From Sinorhizobium medicae (GTDB lineage Bacteria > Pseudomonadota > Alphaproteobacteria > Rhizobiales > Rhizobiaceae), in the NCBI RefSeq assembly GCF_007827695.1, contig NZ_VITA01000004.1, positions 1-64,000 on the forward strand: 64,000 nt of DNA. Reading direction: 5' to 3'. Numbering within the stretch: the first letter of the stretch is position 1; the number at the start of each line of letters is the position of its first letter. The translations under genes and the position numbers were made by a program. Shown here in pieces: positions 21,459 to 34,168 of the stretch. The notes beneath the pieces are model-generated. The model was given only the letters and a program-made list of their open reading frames with translations. It was not told the origin of the DNA and made no database searches.

Positions 21459-21887
21459 TCAATCCTTGCGCTTCCGGCAATAGAGTTCCAGCCGGTGGCG
21501 CACAAGATCGTATCCGAGTTCGGCGGCAATTTCGGCCTGCAGCTGCTCGATCTTGTCGGAGCGGAATTCGATCACCGCACCCGTTTCTATGTCGATCAGG
21601 TGATCGTGATGCGGCGCGTCCGCCGTCTCGAAGCGGGCCGTCGCATTCTCGAAAGCATGCCGCTGCACTACCCCTTGTTGCTCCAGCGCCGAAAGCGTCC
21701 GGTAGACCGTCGAGAGCGAGACGGTCGCGTCGATTTCCTTGGCCCGCCGGTGCAGCTCGCTGGCATCCGGATGGTCCTCTGCCTCGGCCAGGATCTTCAG
21801 AATTGCGGCGCGCTGACGGGTGACGCGCACGCCGCCATCCCGCAGAATTCCTTCCAGTTCCTCGACCCGATTCTTGCTCTGCTTCAT
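21459..21887 (-). CDS. mur: Fur-family manganese-responsive repressor Mur
   Basis: A 142-residue Fur-fold protein. The N-terminal winged helix holds the recognition segment SLSTVYRTLSALEQQG. The C-terminal dimerisation domain carries the metal-binding stretch APHHDHLIDIETGAVIEF. The CxxC structural zinc pairs of many Fur proteins are absent (a single Cys near the end), as in rhizobial Mur. It is divergent from sitABCD with a palindromic operator between. In rhizobia such proteins repress sit when manganese is plentiful; the Mn rather than Fe assignment rests on family and context. Confidence 0.9.
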   Translation of the reverse strand: MKQSKNRVEELEGILRDGGVRVTRQRAAILKILAEAEDHPDASELHRRAKEIDATVSLSTVYRTLSALEQQGVVQRHAFENATARFETADAPHHDHLIDIETGAVIEFRSDKIEQLQAEIAAELGYDLVRHRLELYCRKRKD

Positions 21888-21930
21888 CCGGCGACACTAG
21901 CCAAGGGCGTGCCTCTTGAAAATAGCCAGT

Positions 21931-21951
21931 TGCAAATGCTTCTCATTTGCA
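21931..21951. promoter_or_regulatory. Mur operator in the mur-sitA intergenic region
   Basis: TGCAAATG (21931-21938) and CATTTGCA (21944-21951) form a perfect 8-bp inverted repeat with a 5-base spacer, 58 bases before the sitA ATG and 44 bases before mur. It has the TGCAAAT half-site type known for rhizobial Mur sites. A TTGACT follows at once (21952-21957) and TATTAT lies at 21981-21986, but their spacing is too long for one promoter. Confidence 0.75.
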
Positions 21952-22008
21952 TTGACTTATGCAGACCATTCACCTACCCCTATTATGGTTCGCAAAGAGG
22001 AGAGCCGA

Positions 22009-22914
22009 ATGATTCAATCAACGAGGCGCATGATCGTAGCGGCAGCAGCGGCAATGGCCGTCTGTTCCATCATGCCGGCGGCGGCCCCGGCAGCGGAAAA
22101 ACTCAAGGCAGTCACCACCTTCACGGTCATCGCCGATATGGCGCAGAACGTCGCGGGCGACGTCGCAGTGGTCGAATCGATCACCAAGCCCGGCGCCGAG
22201 ATCCATAATTATCAACCGACGCCGCGCGATATTCTCAAGGCCCATGATGCCGACCTTATTCTCTGGAACGGGCTGAATCTCGAGCTCTGGTTCGAAAGAT
22301 TTTTCCAGAACTTCGACGACGTTCCGGGGATCGTCGTTTCGCAGGGTGTCGAGCCGATGGGCATCGCCGAAGGCCCCTATACCGGCAAGCCAAACCCGCA
22401 TGCATGGATGTCGCCGTCTGCCGCGCTGGTCTATGTCGACAACATCCGCGACGCCTTCGTGAAATACGATCCTGCGAACGAGGCGGCCTATAAAGCCAAT
22501 GCCGAGGCTTACAAGAAGAAGATCGAGGCGGCCGTGGCACCGATCCGCGCTCAGCTCGACGGGATTCCGCTGGAAAGGCGGTGGCTCGTTTCCAGCGAGG
22601 GCGCCTTCAGCTATCTCGCCCGTGATTTCGGCCTGAAGGAGCTTTATCTCTGGCCGATCAATGCCGACCAGCAAGGGACGCCACAGCAGGTGCGCAAGGT
22701 GATCGACGCGGTTCGGGCCAATAATATCCCCGTCGTCTTTTCCGAGAGCACCATCTCGCCCGATCCGGCAGAGCAGGTCGCGCGGGAGACGGGTGCAAAA
22801 TACGGGGGCGTGCTCTATGTCGACTCCTTGAGCGAGGCCGACGGGCCCGTTCCGACCTATATCGATCTGCTGCGCGTTACATCGGAAACGATCGCGAAAG
22901 GCTTGTCGCAATGA
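22009..22914 (+). CDS. sitA: Manganese ABC transporter substrate-binding protein SitA
   Basis: A 301-residue cluster-9 metal-binding protein with a Sec signal peptide (cleavage near APAAE, residue 29-30). The metal ligands His, His, Glu, Asp map to H66 (EIHNYQ), H131 (NPHAWMS), E197 (SSEGAF) and D272 (YVDSLS), the manganese/iron pattern; there is no histidine-rich loop as in ZnuA. ATG 22009 is used since AGAGGAGAG precedes it. Its stop overlaps the sitB start by 4 bp. Confidence 0.95.
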   Translation: MIQSTRRMIVAAAAAMAVCSIMPAAAPAAEKLKAVTTFTVIADMAQNVAGDVAVVESITKPGAEIHNYQPTPRDILKAHDADLILWNGLNLELWFERFFQNFDDVPGIVVSQGVEPMGIAEGPYTGKPNPHAWMSPSAALVYVDNIRDAFVKYDPANEAAYKANAEAYKKKIEAAVAPIRAQLDGIPLERRWLVSSEGAFSYLARDFGLKELYLWPINADQQGTPQQVRKVIDAVRANNIPVVFSESTISPDPAEQVARETGAKYGGVLYVDSLSEADGPVPTYIDLLRVTSETIAKGLSQ

Positions 22915-23846
22915 ATCTTCAGGAAATGGCCCGCGCCAATCCGAAAGCAGCTCCGGAAGAGGAAGGGAGCGGCATTCGCGTCAGCGGAGCCACGGTGACC
23001 TACCGCAATGGTCATCGGGCATTGCGCGATGCCTCCTTCAAAATCCCCACCGGCACGATCGCCGCCCTTGTCGGCGTCAACGGCAGCGGCAAGTCGACGC
23101 TCTTCAAGGCGATCATGGGCTTCGTGCGGCTGGCGAAGGGCGACATCTCCATCCTGGGAATGACGGTCCCGCAGGCATTGAGGCAGAACCTCGTCGCCTA
23201 TGTGCCGCAGGCCGAAGAGGTGGACTGGAACTTTCCGGTTCTCGTCGAAGACGTGGTGATGATGGGCCGTTACGGCCGCATGAACATGCTGCGCATCCCG
23301 AAAAAGGCCGATCACAACGCTGTCGAAACGGCGCTGGCAAGGGTCGGCATGAGCGAATTCCGCAAGCGCCAGATCGGCGAGCTGTCCGGCGGCCAGAAGA
23401 AGCGGGTCTTCCTGGCCCGGGCGCTTGCCCAGGACGGTCGCGTCATTCTTCTCGACGAACCTTTCACGGGGGTCGACGTGAAAACGGAGGATGCGATCAT
23501 CCGCCTGCTCGTCGCGCTTCGCGAGGAGGGGCGCGTGATGCTCGTCTCCACGCACAATCTCGGCAGCGTGCCGGAATTCTGCGACCGCGCCATCCTCCTG
23601 AAGAATACCGTGCTCGCCTATGGGCCGACGGAAACCACGTTCACGCGCGAAAACCTGGAACTCGCCTTCGGCGGCGTACTGCGTCACTTCGTGCTTGGCG
23701 GCGAGAATCTCCACGACGATGCCGACCCGCGCCAGCTCTCGGTCATCAGCGACGACGAGCGCCCGCTCGTCATGTATGGCGCCCGCGACCGAATGGTCGC
23801 CCAGCCGGCAAAACCGGAACCAGACTCCGAGGCGGACTCCGAATGA
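22911..23846 (+). CDS. sitB: Manganese ABC transporter ATP-binding protein SitB
   Basis: A 311-residue ABC ATPase with Walker [10 protein letters not shown], signature LSGGQKKR, Walker B VILLDEPF and H-loop STHN. An acidic C-terminal tail (about residues 255-311) extends beyond the ATPase fold, as in other SitB proteins. ATGA overlaps at both ends couple it to sitA and sitC. It powers manganese import through SitC/SitD. Confidence 0.95.
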   Translation: MNLQEMARANPKAAPEEEGSGIRVSGATVTYRNGHRALRDASFKIPTGTIAALVGVNGSGKSTLFKAIMGFVRLAKGDISILGMTVPQALRQNLVAYVPQAEEVDWNFPVLVEDVVMMGRYGRMNMLRIPKKADHNAVETALARVGMSEFRKRQIGELSGGQKKRVFLARALAQDGRVILLDEPFTGVDVKTEDAIIRLLVALREEGRVMLVSTHNLGSVPEFCDRAILLKNTVLAYGPTETTFTRENLELAFGGVLRHFVLGGENLHDDADPRQLSVISDDERPLVMYGARDRMVAQPAKPEPDSEADSE

Positions 23847-24700
23847 TCGCCATGCTCGCCGAGCCGTTCTCCTATAGCTATATGGTCAATGCCATGTGGG
23901 TCAGTGCGCTCGTTGGCGCGGTCTGTGCCTTTCTGTCAGCCTATCTCATGCTGAAAGGCTGGTCGCTGATCGGCGATGCGCTCTCCCACTCGATCGTGCC
24001 GGGAGTTGCCGGCGCCTATATGCTCGGGCTCCCTTTCTCGCTTGGCGCCTTCTTCTCCGGTGCGCTGGCCGCGGCGGCAATGCTGTTCCTGAACCAGCGC
24101 ACGCGGCTGAAGGAGGACACGATCATCGGCCTGATCTTCACCTCCTTCTTCGGGCTCGGCCTGTTCATGGTCTCCCTCTCGCCAACCTCGGTGAATATCC
24201 AGACGATCGTGCTGGGCAACATACTCGCAATAACGCCGGCCGACACCGTACAGCTTGCCATCATCGGCATCGTCTCGCTGCTGATCCTGTGGGCGAAGTG
24301 GAAGGATCTGCTGGTGACCTTCTTCGATGAAAGCCACGCCCGTTCGATCGGCATCAACACCACCTTTCTCAAAATTCTCTTCTTCACGCTGCTCTCGGCC
24401 TCGACGGTAGCGGCGCTGCAGACGGTCGGCGCCTTTCTGGTCATCGCCATGGTCGTAACCCCCGGCGCGACCGCCTATCTCCTGACCGACCGTTTCCCGC
24501 GGCTGATCTTGATCAGCATCGTCATAGGGGCACTGACGAGCTTCTTTGGAGCCTATGCGAGCTACTTCCTGGACGGCGCCACCGGCGGCATCATCATCGT
24601 GCTGCAGACGCTGATCTTCCTGTTCGCCTTCGTGTTCGCCCCCAAACACGGGCTGCTCGCCGCCCGCCGCCGCTCAACGGAAGCTCTGGAGACCGCATGA
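23843..24700 (+). CDS. sitC: Manganese ABC transporter permease SitC
   Basis: A 285-residue ABC-3 family permease with about eight membrane helices and the family segment [22 protein letters not shown] near residues 38-59. It overlaps sitB and sitD by 4 bp each (ATGA). It forms the membrane channel together with the homologous SitD. Confidence 0.94.
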   Translation: MIAMLAEPFSYSYMVNAMWVSALVGAVCAFLSAYLMLKGWSLIGDALSHSIVPGVAGAYMLGLPFSLGAFFSGALAAAAMLFLNQRTRLKEDTIIGLIFTSFFGLGLFMVSLSPTSVNIQTIVLGNILAITPADTVQLAIIGIVSLLILWAKWKDLLVTFFDESHARSIGINTTFLKILFFTLLSASTVAALQTVGAFLVIAMVVTPGATAYLLTDRFPRLILISIVIGALTSFFGAYASYFLDGATGGIIIVLQTLIFLFAFVFAPKHGLLAARRRSTEALETA

Positions 24701-25554
24701 TGCCATCGCTCGACATGCTCCTTGCGGTCTTCGAGTTCGAGTTCATGCGCAACGCGCTGCTGATCTCGGTTCTGGTCGCGATCCCCACGGCGATGCTCTC
24801 ATGCTTCCTGGTGCTCAAGGGCTGGTCGCTGATGGGCGATGCGATATCGCATGCGGTCTTCCCCGGCATCGTTATCTCCTACATCGCCGGCCTGCCGCTC
24901 GCCGTCGGTGCCTTTACCGCAGGCATGTGCTGCGCGCTTCTGACCGGCTATCTGAAGGAAAACAGCCGCATCAAGCAGGACACGGTGATGGGCGTCGTCT
25001 TTTCCGGGATGTTCGGTCTCGGCCTGGTGCTCTACACCAAGATTCAGAGCGACGTGCATCTCGACCACATCCTCTTCGGCGACATGCTCGGCATCGGCTG
25101 GGGCGACATATTCGAAACCGGCCTCATCGCGCTTCTGGCCGGCGGCATCCTCGGCCTGAAATGGCGCGATCTCCTGCTGCACGCCTTCGATCCGGCGCAT
25201 GCCCGCGCCATCGGACTCAAGGTCGGTTGGCTGCACTACGGCCTGCTCGCGATCCTGTCGCTGACGATCGTTGGCGCGCTGAAGGCGGTCGGCCTTATCC
25301 TGGCGATAGCCATGCTGATCGCCCCCGGCGCTATCGCCTTTCTCGTCACCCGGACATTCGGCGCGATGCTTGCGGTTGCCGTAATGGTCGCCGTCGCCGC
25401 TTCTTTTTGCGGCGTCTACCTGTCCTTCTTCATCGACAGTGCTCCGGCACCCACCATTGTCCTTCTGATGACGGCTATATTCCTTCTCGCCTTCGCCTAT
25501 TCCAGCTGGAGGACGGCCCGCGCCGAAGCCGAGCGGACAGGCGTGCTGGAATGA
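24697..25554 (+). CDS. sitD: Manganese ABC transporter permease SitD
   Basis: A 285-residue ABC-3 permease, paralogous to SitC and the same length, with KGWSLMGDAISHAVFPGIVI in the matching place. Last gene of sitABCD. The 127 bases that follow, up to the next gene, hold no recognised terminator. Confidence 0.94.
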   Translation: MMPSLDMLLAVFEFEFMRNALLISVLVAIPTAMLSCFLVLKGWSLMGDAISHAVFPGIVISYIAGLPLAVGAFTAGMCCALLTGYLKENSRIKQDTVMGVVFSGMFGLGLVLYTKIQSDVHLDHILFGDMLGIGWGDIFETGLIALLAGGILGLKWRDLLLHAFDPAHARAIGLKVGWLHYGLLAILSLTIVGALKAVGLILAIAMLIAPGAIAFLVTRTFGAMLAVAVMVAVAASFCGVYLSFFIDSAPAPTIVLLMTAIFLLAFAYSSWRTARAEAERTGVLE

Positions 25555-25681
25555 CGTTGCGACCAGCCCCTCGTCAGCCTCTTGGACGCAGGCGCCCTGA
25601 TCCCTTATGGTGCGCCACTACTGAGGTTTGGAGCGGTACGCCACAAGCGTGGTCCTCTCCGTGGCGGAGTAACGACGCAAG

Positions 25682-26527
25682 ATGGAGAAGAAGCAGAAAG
25701 GCCGTTCCGGCATCGCTTTCTTCTTCTTCGCCATGGGGCTCATCTTCGCGGCGATCGCGGCAACCGTGCTCCTTGCCAACGAGCAGCGAAACTTGAAACA
25801 GATCCTGTCCCGGCTGGGCTTTCATACGCCGGCGCCGCAGGCGGAGCGGCAGCCGCGGATCGCCCGCGGGCCGCGTAAAGAACCCGATCAGCCGAAGGGT
25901 TTCCTGCCCGCCCACATCTTCGCGGATCTTCAGACACCGGAACAGCAATTCATCCGCCAGATCCGCAGTGACCCGCGGGCCCTTTGCGAAGGGCTGAGCG
26001 ATGCCGGCTTCCGCGACCTCGAATGGAAATCGGCCGAGAGCGGCCGCTGGGAATGCTCGTCGCTCGTTCCCTTCGTCCGTCCCGGCCAGGAGCCGAGCTC
26101 GTCCATCTTCATCCTGGTCAAGGGCCGCGGAGAGGAGGAGATCACATCCTTTCGCGTGAAGCTCAATATCGAGCATGGCGGCGATACGCCCGTCGTCACC
26201 AGTGCTGCGGCAAGGGCTGCTTCCGTATTCTTGAACGAGGTCCGTTGGGCCGGCAGCGCGAGCATCACTCTCAAGATCCAGGCACTACAGGAATTCGACC
26301 TCGAGCGCTTCGGCAGTCGTATCCAGTTCCGGCGTGAAATGGGGGATACGCCCCGCTACAACTTCCTTGCTAACCAGACCGCGCGCACGCGGCCGAAGAG
26401 CGTTGCCGAGCTATATTTCGACCGCGAAAAATGGCTGACGCCGGGCGAGGGTGCGAGCGTTTCCTTCATCCAGGGTCCCAGCGCCTGGCCACGGCCGGGC
26501 CCGCAACCCGCTACTCCGGCACAGTGA
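25682..26527 (+). CDS. Membrane-anchored protein of unknown function
   Basis: A 281-residue protein I do not recognise. One membrane helix near residues 10-28 (phenylalanine-rich) is followed by a Pro/Arg/Gln-rich linker (about 47-70) and a soluble domain of about 200 residues, probably periplasmic. A motif DPRALCEGLSDAGF with a later C120-region Cys could form a disulfide. It has no catalytic motif I can name. It runs toward the convergent Lrp gene with an 11-bp gap. It shares the strand with sitABCD but lies 127 bp away, so a role in metal uptake is not implied. Confidence 0.75.
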   Translation: MEKKQKGRSGIAFFFFAMGLIFAAIAATVLLANEQRNLKQILSRLGFHTPAPQAERQPRIARGPRKEPDQPKGFLPAHIFADLQTPEQQFIRQIRSDPRALCEGLSDAGFRDLEWKSAESGRWECSSLVPFVRPGQEPSSSIFILVKGRGEEEITSFRVKLNIEHGGDTPVVTSAAARAASVFLNEVRWAGSASITLKIQALQEFDLERFGSRIQFRREMGDTPRYNFLANQTARTRPKSVAELYFDREKWLTPGEGASVSFIQGPSAWPRPGPQPATPAQ

Positions 26528-26538
26528 GGAGCCGGCGT

Positions 26539-27003
26539 TCAACGGTCGATGCGGGTCGAAAGAATGATCGACGACAGGGTCTTTTCGACACCCTCGATCT
26601 CGCCGATGCGGTCGATCAGCAGATCCAGTTCGCTGATCGAGGAAGCCGCGACGACCGCGATCAGATCGAAACTGCCGCTGACCGAATGCAGCATGCGGAT
26701 TTCGCCAATGGCGGCAAGTTCCGGCGTGACCCGGCTCAGCGCCCGGGGCGCGATGGTGATCAGGACATGCGCTCGCACGAGACCCTTCTCGTAGCTTTCC
26801 GAGAGCCGCACGCCGTAGCCCGCGATCACCCCCTCACGCTCCAGCCGTTCGATTCGGGCCTGTACGGTCGTGCGCGACAGGCCGAGGCGCCGGGCGATCG
26901 TCGCCGTGGACATGCGAGCGTTCTCGCTCAGGATGGCGAGGAGTTCGCGGTCTTTGTCGGTTACCTGCATATCGTCGGCTTTCGTCGGCGAATTGCCGAA
27001 CAT
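26539..27003 (-). CDS. Lrp/AsnC-family transcriptional regulator
   Basis: A 154-residue feast/famine regulator. The N-terminal HTH (about residues 15-60, STATIARRLGLSRTTVQARIERLE) is followed by a RAM/AsnC ligand domain (VSGSFDLIAVVAASSISELDLLIDRIG). An internal ATG at 26970 (protein starting MQVTDKDRELL) is an equally likely start; neither has a strong ribosome site. It is divergent from the saccharopine-dehydrogenase-like gene across about 90 bp, so it probably controls that gene in response to an amino acid. Confidence 0.88.
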   Translation of the reverse strand: MFGNSPTKADDMQVTDKDRELLAILSENARMSTATIARRLGLSRTTVQARIERLEREGVIAGYGVRLSESYEKGLVRAHVLITIAPRALSRVTPELAAIGEIRMLHSVSGSFDLIAVVAASSISELDLLIDRIGEIEGVEKTLSSIILSTRIDR

Positions 27004-27096
27004 AAGCCGACGATTTAGCCATATCGAAGCTTCAAATCAATAGGTGGCAGCGCGACAATGGCGGTGGAAAAGGCTCATGCCCCGGGGAATTTTAGA

Positions 27097-28200
27097 ATGA
27101 AAGACATCGTCGTCATCGGCGCCGGCAAAATCGGCTCCACCATCGCCCGCATGCTGGCACATAGCGGGGACTACCGCGTCTGCATCGCCGATCGCAGTGG
27201 CGAACAATTGCAGCAGGTCGAGAAGCACGACGCCGTTTCGACCGCCGTCGTCGATATTGCCGACAGGAAGGCGCTGGTCGCCCTGCTCTCCGGCAAGTTC
27301 GCAGTTCTGAGCGCCGCCCCGTTCCATCTGACAGTCGAGATCGCCGAGGCTGCAGCCGAAGCCGACGTCCACTATCTCGATTTGACCGAGGACGTCGAAT
27401 CGACCCGTCAGGTCAAGGCCATCGCGGCGGACTCCAGGACCGCCTTCATCCCGCAATGCGGCCTTGCACCCGGCTTCATCTCGATTGTCGCCAATGACCT
27501 TACCCGGCATTTCGACACGCTCGAAAGCGTGCGCATGCGTGTCGGCGCGTTGCCGCAGTACCCGTCGAACGCTCTGAACTACAATCTCACCTGGAGCACC
27601 GACGGCGTCATCAACGAATATATCGAGCCCTGCGAAGCGATCGTCGAAGGATCTCTGATCGAAGTTCCCGCCATGGAGGAGCGCGAGGAGTTTTCGCTCG
27701 ACGGCGTCACCTATGAGGCCTTCAACACCTCAGGCGGGCTGGGCACGCTTTGCGAAACGCTCAAGGGCAAGGTCCGGACCCTCAACTATAAGACGATCCG
27801 TTATCCTGGCCACGCCGCGATCTTCAAGGCGCTTCTGAACGATCTCGGCCTGCGTCACCGCCGCGAAGTGCTGAAGGACATACTGGAGAACGCTCTGCCG
27901 ACGACGACCCAGGACGTGGTCGTGATCTTCGTCACGGTCTCCGGCTTTCGCGAAGGCCGCCTGGTGCAGGAAACCTACGCCAATAAGGTCTATAGCGGCG
28001 TCGTGGCAGGACGCATGCAGAGCGGCATCCAGATCACCACCGCCGGCAGCATCTGCGCCGTCCTCGACATGCTCTCCGAGGGCAAGATTCCGACCAAAGG
28101 CTTCATCCGCCAGGAAGACATCGCCCTCGACAGCTTCCTCGCCAACCGCTTCGGCCATTACTACGCCCAGAAGCACCAGACCGAGCGCGCAGTGAGCTGA
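27097..28200 (+). CDS. Saccharopine-dehydrogenase-like oxidoreductase
   Basis: A 367-residue Lys9/saccharopine-dehydrogenase-like protein. The N-terminal Rossmann motif is VIGAGKIGSTIARML and a conserved CGLAPGF block lies near residue 130. This fold includes saccharopine reductases, lysine 6-dehydrogenases and carboxynorspermidine synthases, so the substrate is likely an amino-acid or polyamine derivative and not certain. ATG 27097 places the nucleotide-binding strand at the N-terminus; an upstream in-frame ATG at 27058 is possible. The divergent Lrp gene suggests amino-acid-responsive control. Confidence 0.82.
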   Translation: MKDIVVIGAGKIGSTIARMLAHSGDYRVCIADRSGEQLQQVEKHDAVSTAVVDIADRKALVALLSGKFAVLSAAPFHLTVEIAEAAAEADVHYLDLTEDVESTRQVKAIAADSRTAFIPQCGLAPGFISIVANDLTRHFDTLESVRMRVGALPQYPSNALNYNLTWSTDGVINEYIEPCEAIVEGSLIEVPAMEEREEFSLDGVTYEAFNTSGGLGTLCETLKGKVRTLNYKTIRYPGHAAIFKALLNDLGLRHRREVLKDILENALPTTTQDVVVIFVTVSGFREGRLVQETYANKVYSGVVAGRMQSGIQITTAGSICAVLDMLSEGKIPTKGFIRQEDIALDSFLANRFGHYYAQKHQTERAVS

Positions 28201-28225
28201 CCCCGAGTTCAGGTCGAGAACCAGC

Positions 28226-28252
28226 ATGCCCGGGCCTTGTCCGGGCATTTTT
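28226..28252 (+). terminator. Terminator after the saccharopine-dehydrogenase-like gene
   Basis: ATGCCCGG (28226-28233) pairs with CCGGGCAT (28241-28248), and T bases run to 28252. A good Rho-independent terminator 25 bp after the stop. Confidence 0.85.
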
Positions 28253-28269
28253 CGTTCCTGCCTGAGAAG

Positions 28270-28315
28270 CCCCTCATCCGCCTGCCGGCACCTTTACCCG
28301 CAAGCGGGGAGAAGT
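28270..28315. repeat. RIME-like palindromic intergenic repeat, copy 2
   Basis: This segment matches the reverse complement of the repeat at 7459-7508 over the core ATCCGCCTGCCGG and the following CCTT and CCCGC, then GCGGGGAGAAG. It lies between two terminators that face each other, the saccharopine-dehydrogenase-like gene's and the atp operon's, a typical place for such elements. The rest of 28316-28400 holds nothing I recognise. Confidence 0.7.
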
Positions 28316-28407
28316 CGCGGCAGCGGGATGATGGGCGGCAGGGACGGAGAGCTTTCTGCCCCGCCGTGCTCCTTCTCGAGGTGAACGGCATGGTCTGTCC
28401 AGAAACG

Positions 28408-28431
28408 AAAAACCCCGCTCGAGGCGGGGTT
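28408..28431 (-). terminator. Terminator of the atp operon
   Basis: Read on the minus strand: AACCCCGC (28431-28424), loop CTCGA, GCGGGGTT (28418-28411) with the T-run continuing to 28408. It ends the atpHAGDC transcript 33 bp after atpC. Confidence 0.88.
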
Positions 28432-28464
28432 GGATAGGCATTATCCCTTATCGGGATGTCCCTT

Positions 28465-28869
28465 TCAGGCCGGGATCACGATCTCCCCGAGCTTCGTGAG
28501 TTCGGCGACGAGTTGCTCCAGGCGGGTTTTCTTCTCGTCGCTCGCGCCTTCGAGTTCGGCACGTGCCGCTTCGATGCGGTTCTCGAGAACCGTGCTGTCC
28601 AGCTCGTCGACATGGACGGCGGATTCGGCCAGCAGCGTGCAGCCGGTCGGCAGGATGTCGGCAAAACCGCCGAAAACGGCGTAGCGTTCGGTATTGCCGG
28701 CGGCGGTTTTCACCGCGACTACGCCCGGCCGGACGGTCGTCATGGTCGGCGCGTGATTGGCCATCACGGTCATCTCGCCCTCGGTCGCCGGAATGACGAC
28801 TTCCGTCACCGTCTCCGAGACCAGCAGGCGCTCGGGGGAAACAAGCTCAAAATTGAAAGTTTCGGCCAT
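28465..28869 (-). CDS. atpC: ATP synthase F1 epsilon subunit
   Basis: A 134-residue epsilon subunit: an N-terminal beta-sandwich domain (residues 1-85, with FELVSPERLL and HAPTMTTVRPGVV) and a C-terminal helical hairpin rich in Glu/Lys/Leu. It couples rotation of the central stalk to catalysis and can inhibit ATP hydrolysis. ATG at 28869 gives the usual MAETF start; another in-frame ATG lies two codons upstream at 28875. Last gene of the operon. Confidence 0.95.
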   Translation of the reverse strand: MAETFNFELVSPERLLVSETVTEVVIPATEGEMTVMANHAPTMTTVRPGVVAVKTAAGNTERYAVFGGFADILPTGCTLLAESAVHVDELDSTVLENRIEAARAELEGASDEKKTRLEQLVAELTKLGEIVIPA

Positions 28870-28991
28870 GACCATTCACTTCTGGTGAGCGCGCCGCGGG
28901 TCGGCGGGCTGTGCACGTTCTCCGCCGTCACTGATCGCGGCGGGACGAAGGCCGTGGCGCGAAATGTGCGCGCCACGGTTCACGAGGCAGT

Positions 28992-30545
<1,554 letters not shown>

Positions 30546-31421
30546 TTAGAGCGCTTCCGCGCCAGAGATGATTTCAATGAGTTCCTTGGTGATCTGCGCC
30601 TGCCGCTGACGGTTGTAGTTGAGCGTCAGCTTGTTGATCATCTCACCCGCATTGCGCGTCGCATTGTCCATGGCACTCATCTTCGCGCCCATTTCGCCGG
30701 CGACGTTCTCGAGCAGGGCCCGGAAGATCTGCACGGAGATATTGCGTGGAATGAGATCGCTCAGGATCGCCGCGGCGTCCGGCTCATATTCGTAGATCGC
30801 CGAAGCACCCTCGGCAACGGCTTCGCCGGCCGATGCTGGAATGAGCTGCTGGGCCGTCGGGATCTGAGAAATGACGGACTTGAACTCGGAATAGAACAGA
30901 GTGCAGACGTCGAACTCGCCATTGTCGAAGAGCTCGATGACCTTGTGGCCGATCCGGTCCGCGTTCTCGAAACCGATCTTCTTCACTTCGCGCAGGTCAA
31001 CCCGGTCGATGATCAGCGACGCGAACTCGCGCCGAAGAATATCGAAGCCCTTCTTGCCGACGCAAATGATCTTGACCGTCTTGCCCTGGGCCAGGAGCTT
31101 GCGTACGTGGTCGCGGGCATGGCGGGCGATCTGCGAATTGAAACCGCCGCAAAGGCCGCGCTCGGCTGTGCAGACTACCAGCAGATGCGTGTCGTCCTTG
31201 CCGGTGCCCGTCATCAGCCGCGGCGCGCTGTCGTCCGCACCGACCGCCTGGGCGATATTGGAGAGAACGGCAGCCATGCGCTGCGAATAAGGCCGGGCGG
31301 CCTCGGCCGCCTCCTGGGCACGCCGAAGCTTCGCCGCGGCGACCATCTTCATCGCCTTGGTGATCTTCTGCGTCGCCTTGACGGAGGCGATCCGGTTCTT
31401 CAGATCCTTAAGTGAAGGCAT
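30546..31421 (-). CDS. atpG: ATP synthase F1 gamma subunit
   Basis: A 291-residue gamma subunit, the central rotor stalk. The N-terminal coiled-coil helix ([20 protein letters not shown]) and the C-terminal helix ([21 protein letters not shown]) are both present. The middle holds the Rossmann-like fold ([10 protein letters not shown]). Order atpH-A-G-D-C is standard for alphaproteobacterial F1 operons; the Fo genes are not in the window. Confidence 0.97.
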   Translation of the reverse strand: MPSLKDLKNRIASVKATQKITKAMKMVAAAKLRRAQEAAEAARPYSQRMAAVLSNIAQAVGADDSAPRLMTGTGKDDTHLLVVCTAERGLCGGFNSQIARHARDHVRKLLAQGKTVKIICVGKKGFDILRREFASLIIDRVDLREVKKIGFENADRIGHKVIELFDNGEFDVCTLFYSEFKSVISQIPTAQQLIPASAGEAVAEGASAIYEYEPDAAAILSDLIPRNISVQIFRALLENVAGEMGAKMSAMDNATRNAGEMINKLTLNYNRQRQAQITKELIEIISGAEAL

Positions 31422-31448
31422 CCGTTGTCCGTCCTAATTGAGGTCCGC

Positions 31449-32977
<1,529 letters not shown>

Positions 32978-32978
<1 letters not shown>

Positions 32979-33544
32979 CAGCCGACCTCTTTCAGTGCAA
33001 GCTTAAGGGTAGAGAGTTTGGTGCGAAGGGAGGTGTCAATCTGGCGGGAACCGACCTTGACGATCAGACCTCCAAGAATAGACGGGTCGACAGTGACGTT
33101 TACCGCCACGTCTTTGCCGGTGACGCCTTTCAGCGCCGCCTTCAATTCGGTTTCCTGCGCCGGGGTCAGCGCATGCGCCGACGTCACGTCGGCAGTGATT
33201 TCGCCCTTGTGGCGGGCAGCGAGCAGACGAAATGCCCTGATGATGCCCGGCAGCACGAAGAGACGGCGGTTGCGCGCGACGACTTTGAGGAAGTTGCCCA
33301 CCAGCCCGGAGACGCCGAACTTCTCGACGAGGGCCGAAATTGCCTTGTACTGGTCGTCGGCAGAAAAGACCGGGCTTACGATCAGTCGCTTCAGATCCGC
33401 GCTGCCGTCGATCAGAGCCTGGATGCGCGTCAGGTCGGCACCGACCGCTTCGATCGATCCGGCTTCCAGAGCAAGCTCGAAAAGCGAGGAGGCATATCTT
33501 TCTGCAACACCGGAAATGAGCTGGGATGTGTCTGCCACGGGCAC
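32978..33544 (-). CDS. atpH: ATP synthase F1 delta subunit
   Basis: A 188-residue delta (OSCP) subunit linking the peripheral stalk to the top of F1. The N-terminal helical bundle ([17 protein letters not shown]) and the C-terminal strand-rich segment ([21 protein letters not shown]) match the family. GTG at 33544 is chosen since GAGAGAAG lies just upstream; a second GTG follows two codons later. First gene of the operon; its promoter should lie in 33545-33781, where I saw no other gene. Confidence 0.94.
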
Positions 33545-33781
33545 AAGCTTCTCTCAAAATCATCCAGGAATGTCAGACCCGGCGAACCTAAGACCTAACC
33601 TCTTGAATTTGCTGCAACAACTCGCAGGATATCGAGGCCTAGCGACCCACTTCCCCCGCAGTTCGCGGTTCGTCTAGCATAGGATGTTTGGACTCGCAAC
33701 ACGCCAAGGGCAGGAATGCGGGATTACCCGGCCGGTTAGGCCGAATTTTGCCGTAAATAGTGTCGCAGTCCTTGCCGGCGA

Positions 33782-34168
33782 TCAGATCAGGCCGAAAACA
33801 TAGGCAAGCGGCAGGATCGCAAGTGCCGCCTGGATAAGGAGTGCGAGCCAGTTGAAAAGGGTCGCGCCGTTGTCGCTCATGATGGACAGGATGCGACCGA
33901 ACGTCGCGAGCGCGAAAGCCGCACCAACCGCGAGATAGACCATGGGCTGCGCAAGCAGGATGGCCCCGAGCCCCAGCCCGAGATGCATGCCGCCCATGGT
34001 CGAACGCGCCTCCGCGAGGCCTCCCCGTCTGCCCTCGGCGATCCCGATTCCGGCGGCTCGAAAGGTCAGGCGCGGCGCAAAGAGCATGACGAGCCCGATC
34101 AGCGCCGCGAGCGCGGCAGCACAAAAGGCAAGCAACTCCCCGGTTTCCGTCGGTATGTAGAACTCCAT
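33782..34168 (-). CDS. Small integral membrane protein, DUF4345-like
   Basis: A 128-residue protein with four hydrophobic helices (about residues 12-32, 55-75, 78-95 and 103-127). A short loop RRGGLAEARSTMGGMHLGLGLG carries the Arg and Met-Gly-Gly pattern I associate with DUF4345-type proteins. Function unknown. It lies between priA and the atp operon, all on the minus strand, with 122 bp to priA and about 240 bp to atpH. Confidence 0.7.
   Translation of the reverse strand: MEFYIPTETGELLAFCAAALAALIGLVMLFAPRLTFRAAGIGIAEGRRGGLAEARSTMGGMHLGLGLGAILLAQPMVYLAVGAAFALATFGRILSIMSDNGATLFNWLALLIQAALAILPLAYVFGLI

Noticed and set aside
33545-33781. Possible small gene between atpH and the DUF4345-like gene
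   Set aside because: No frame with a ribosome site and sensible protein; the gap is better read as the atp promoter region.
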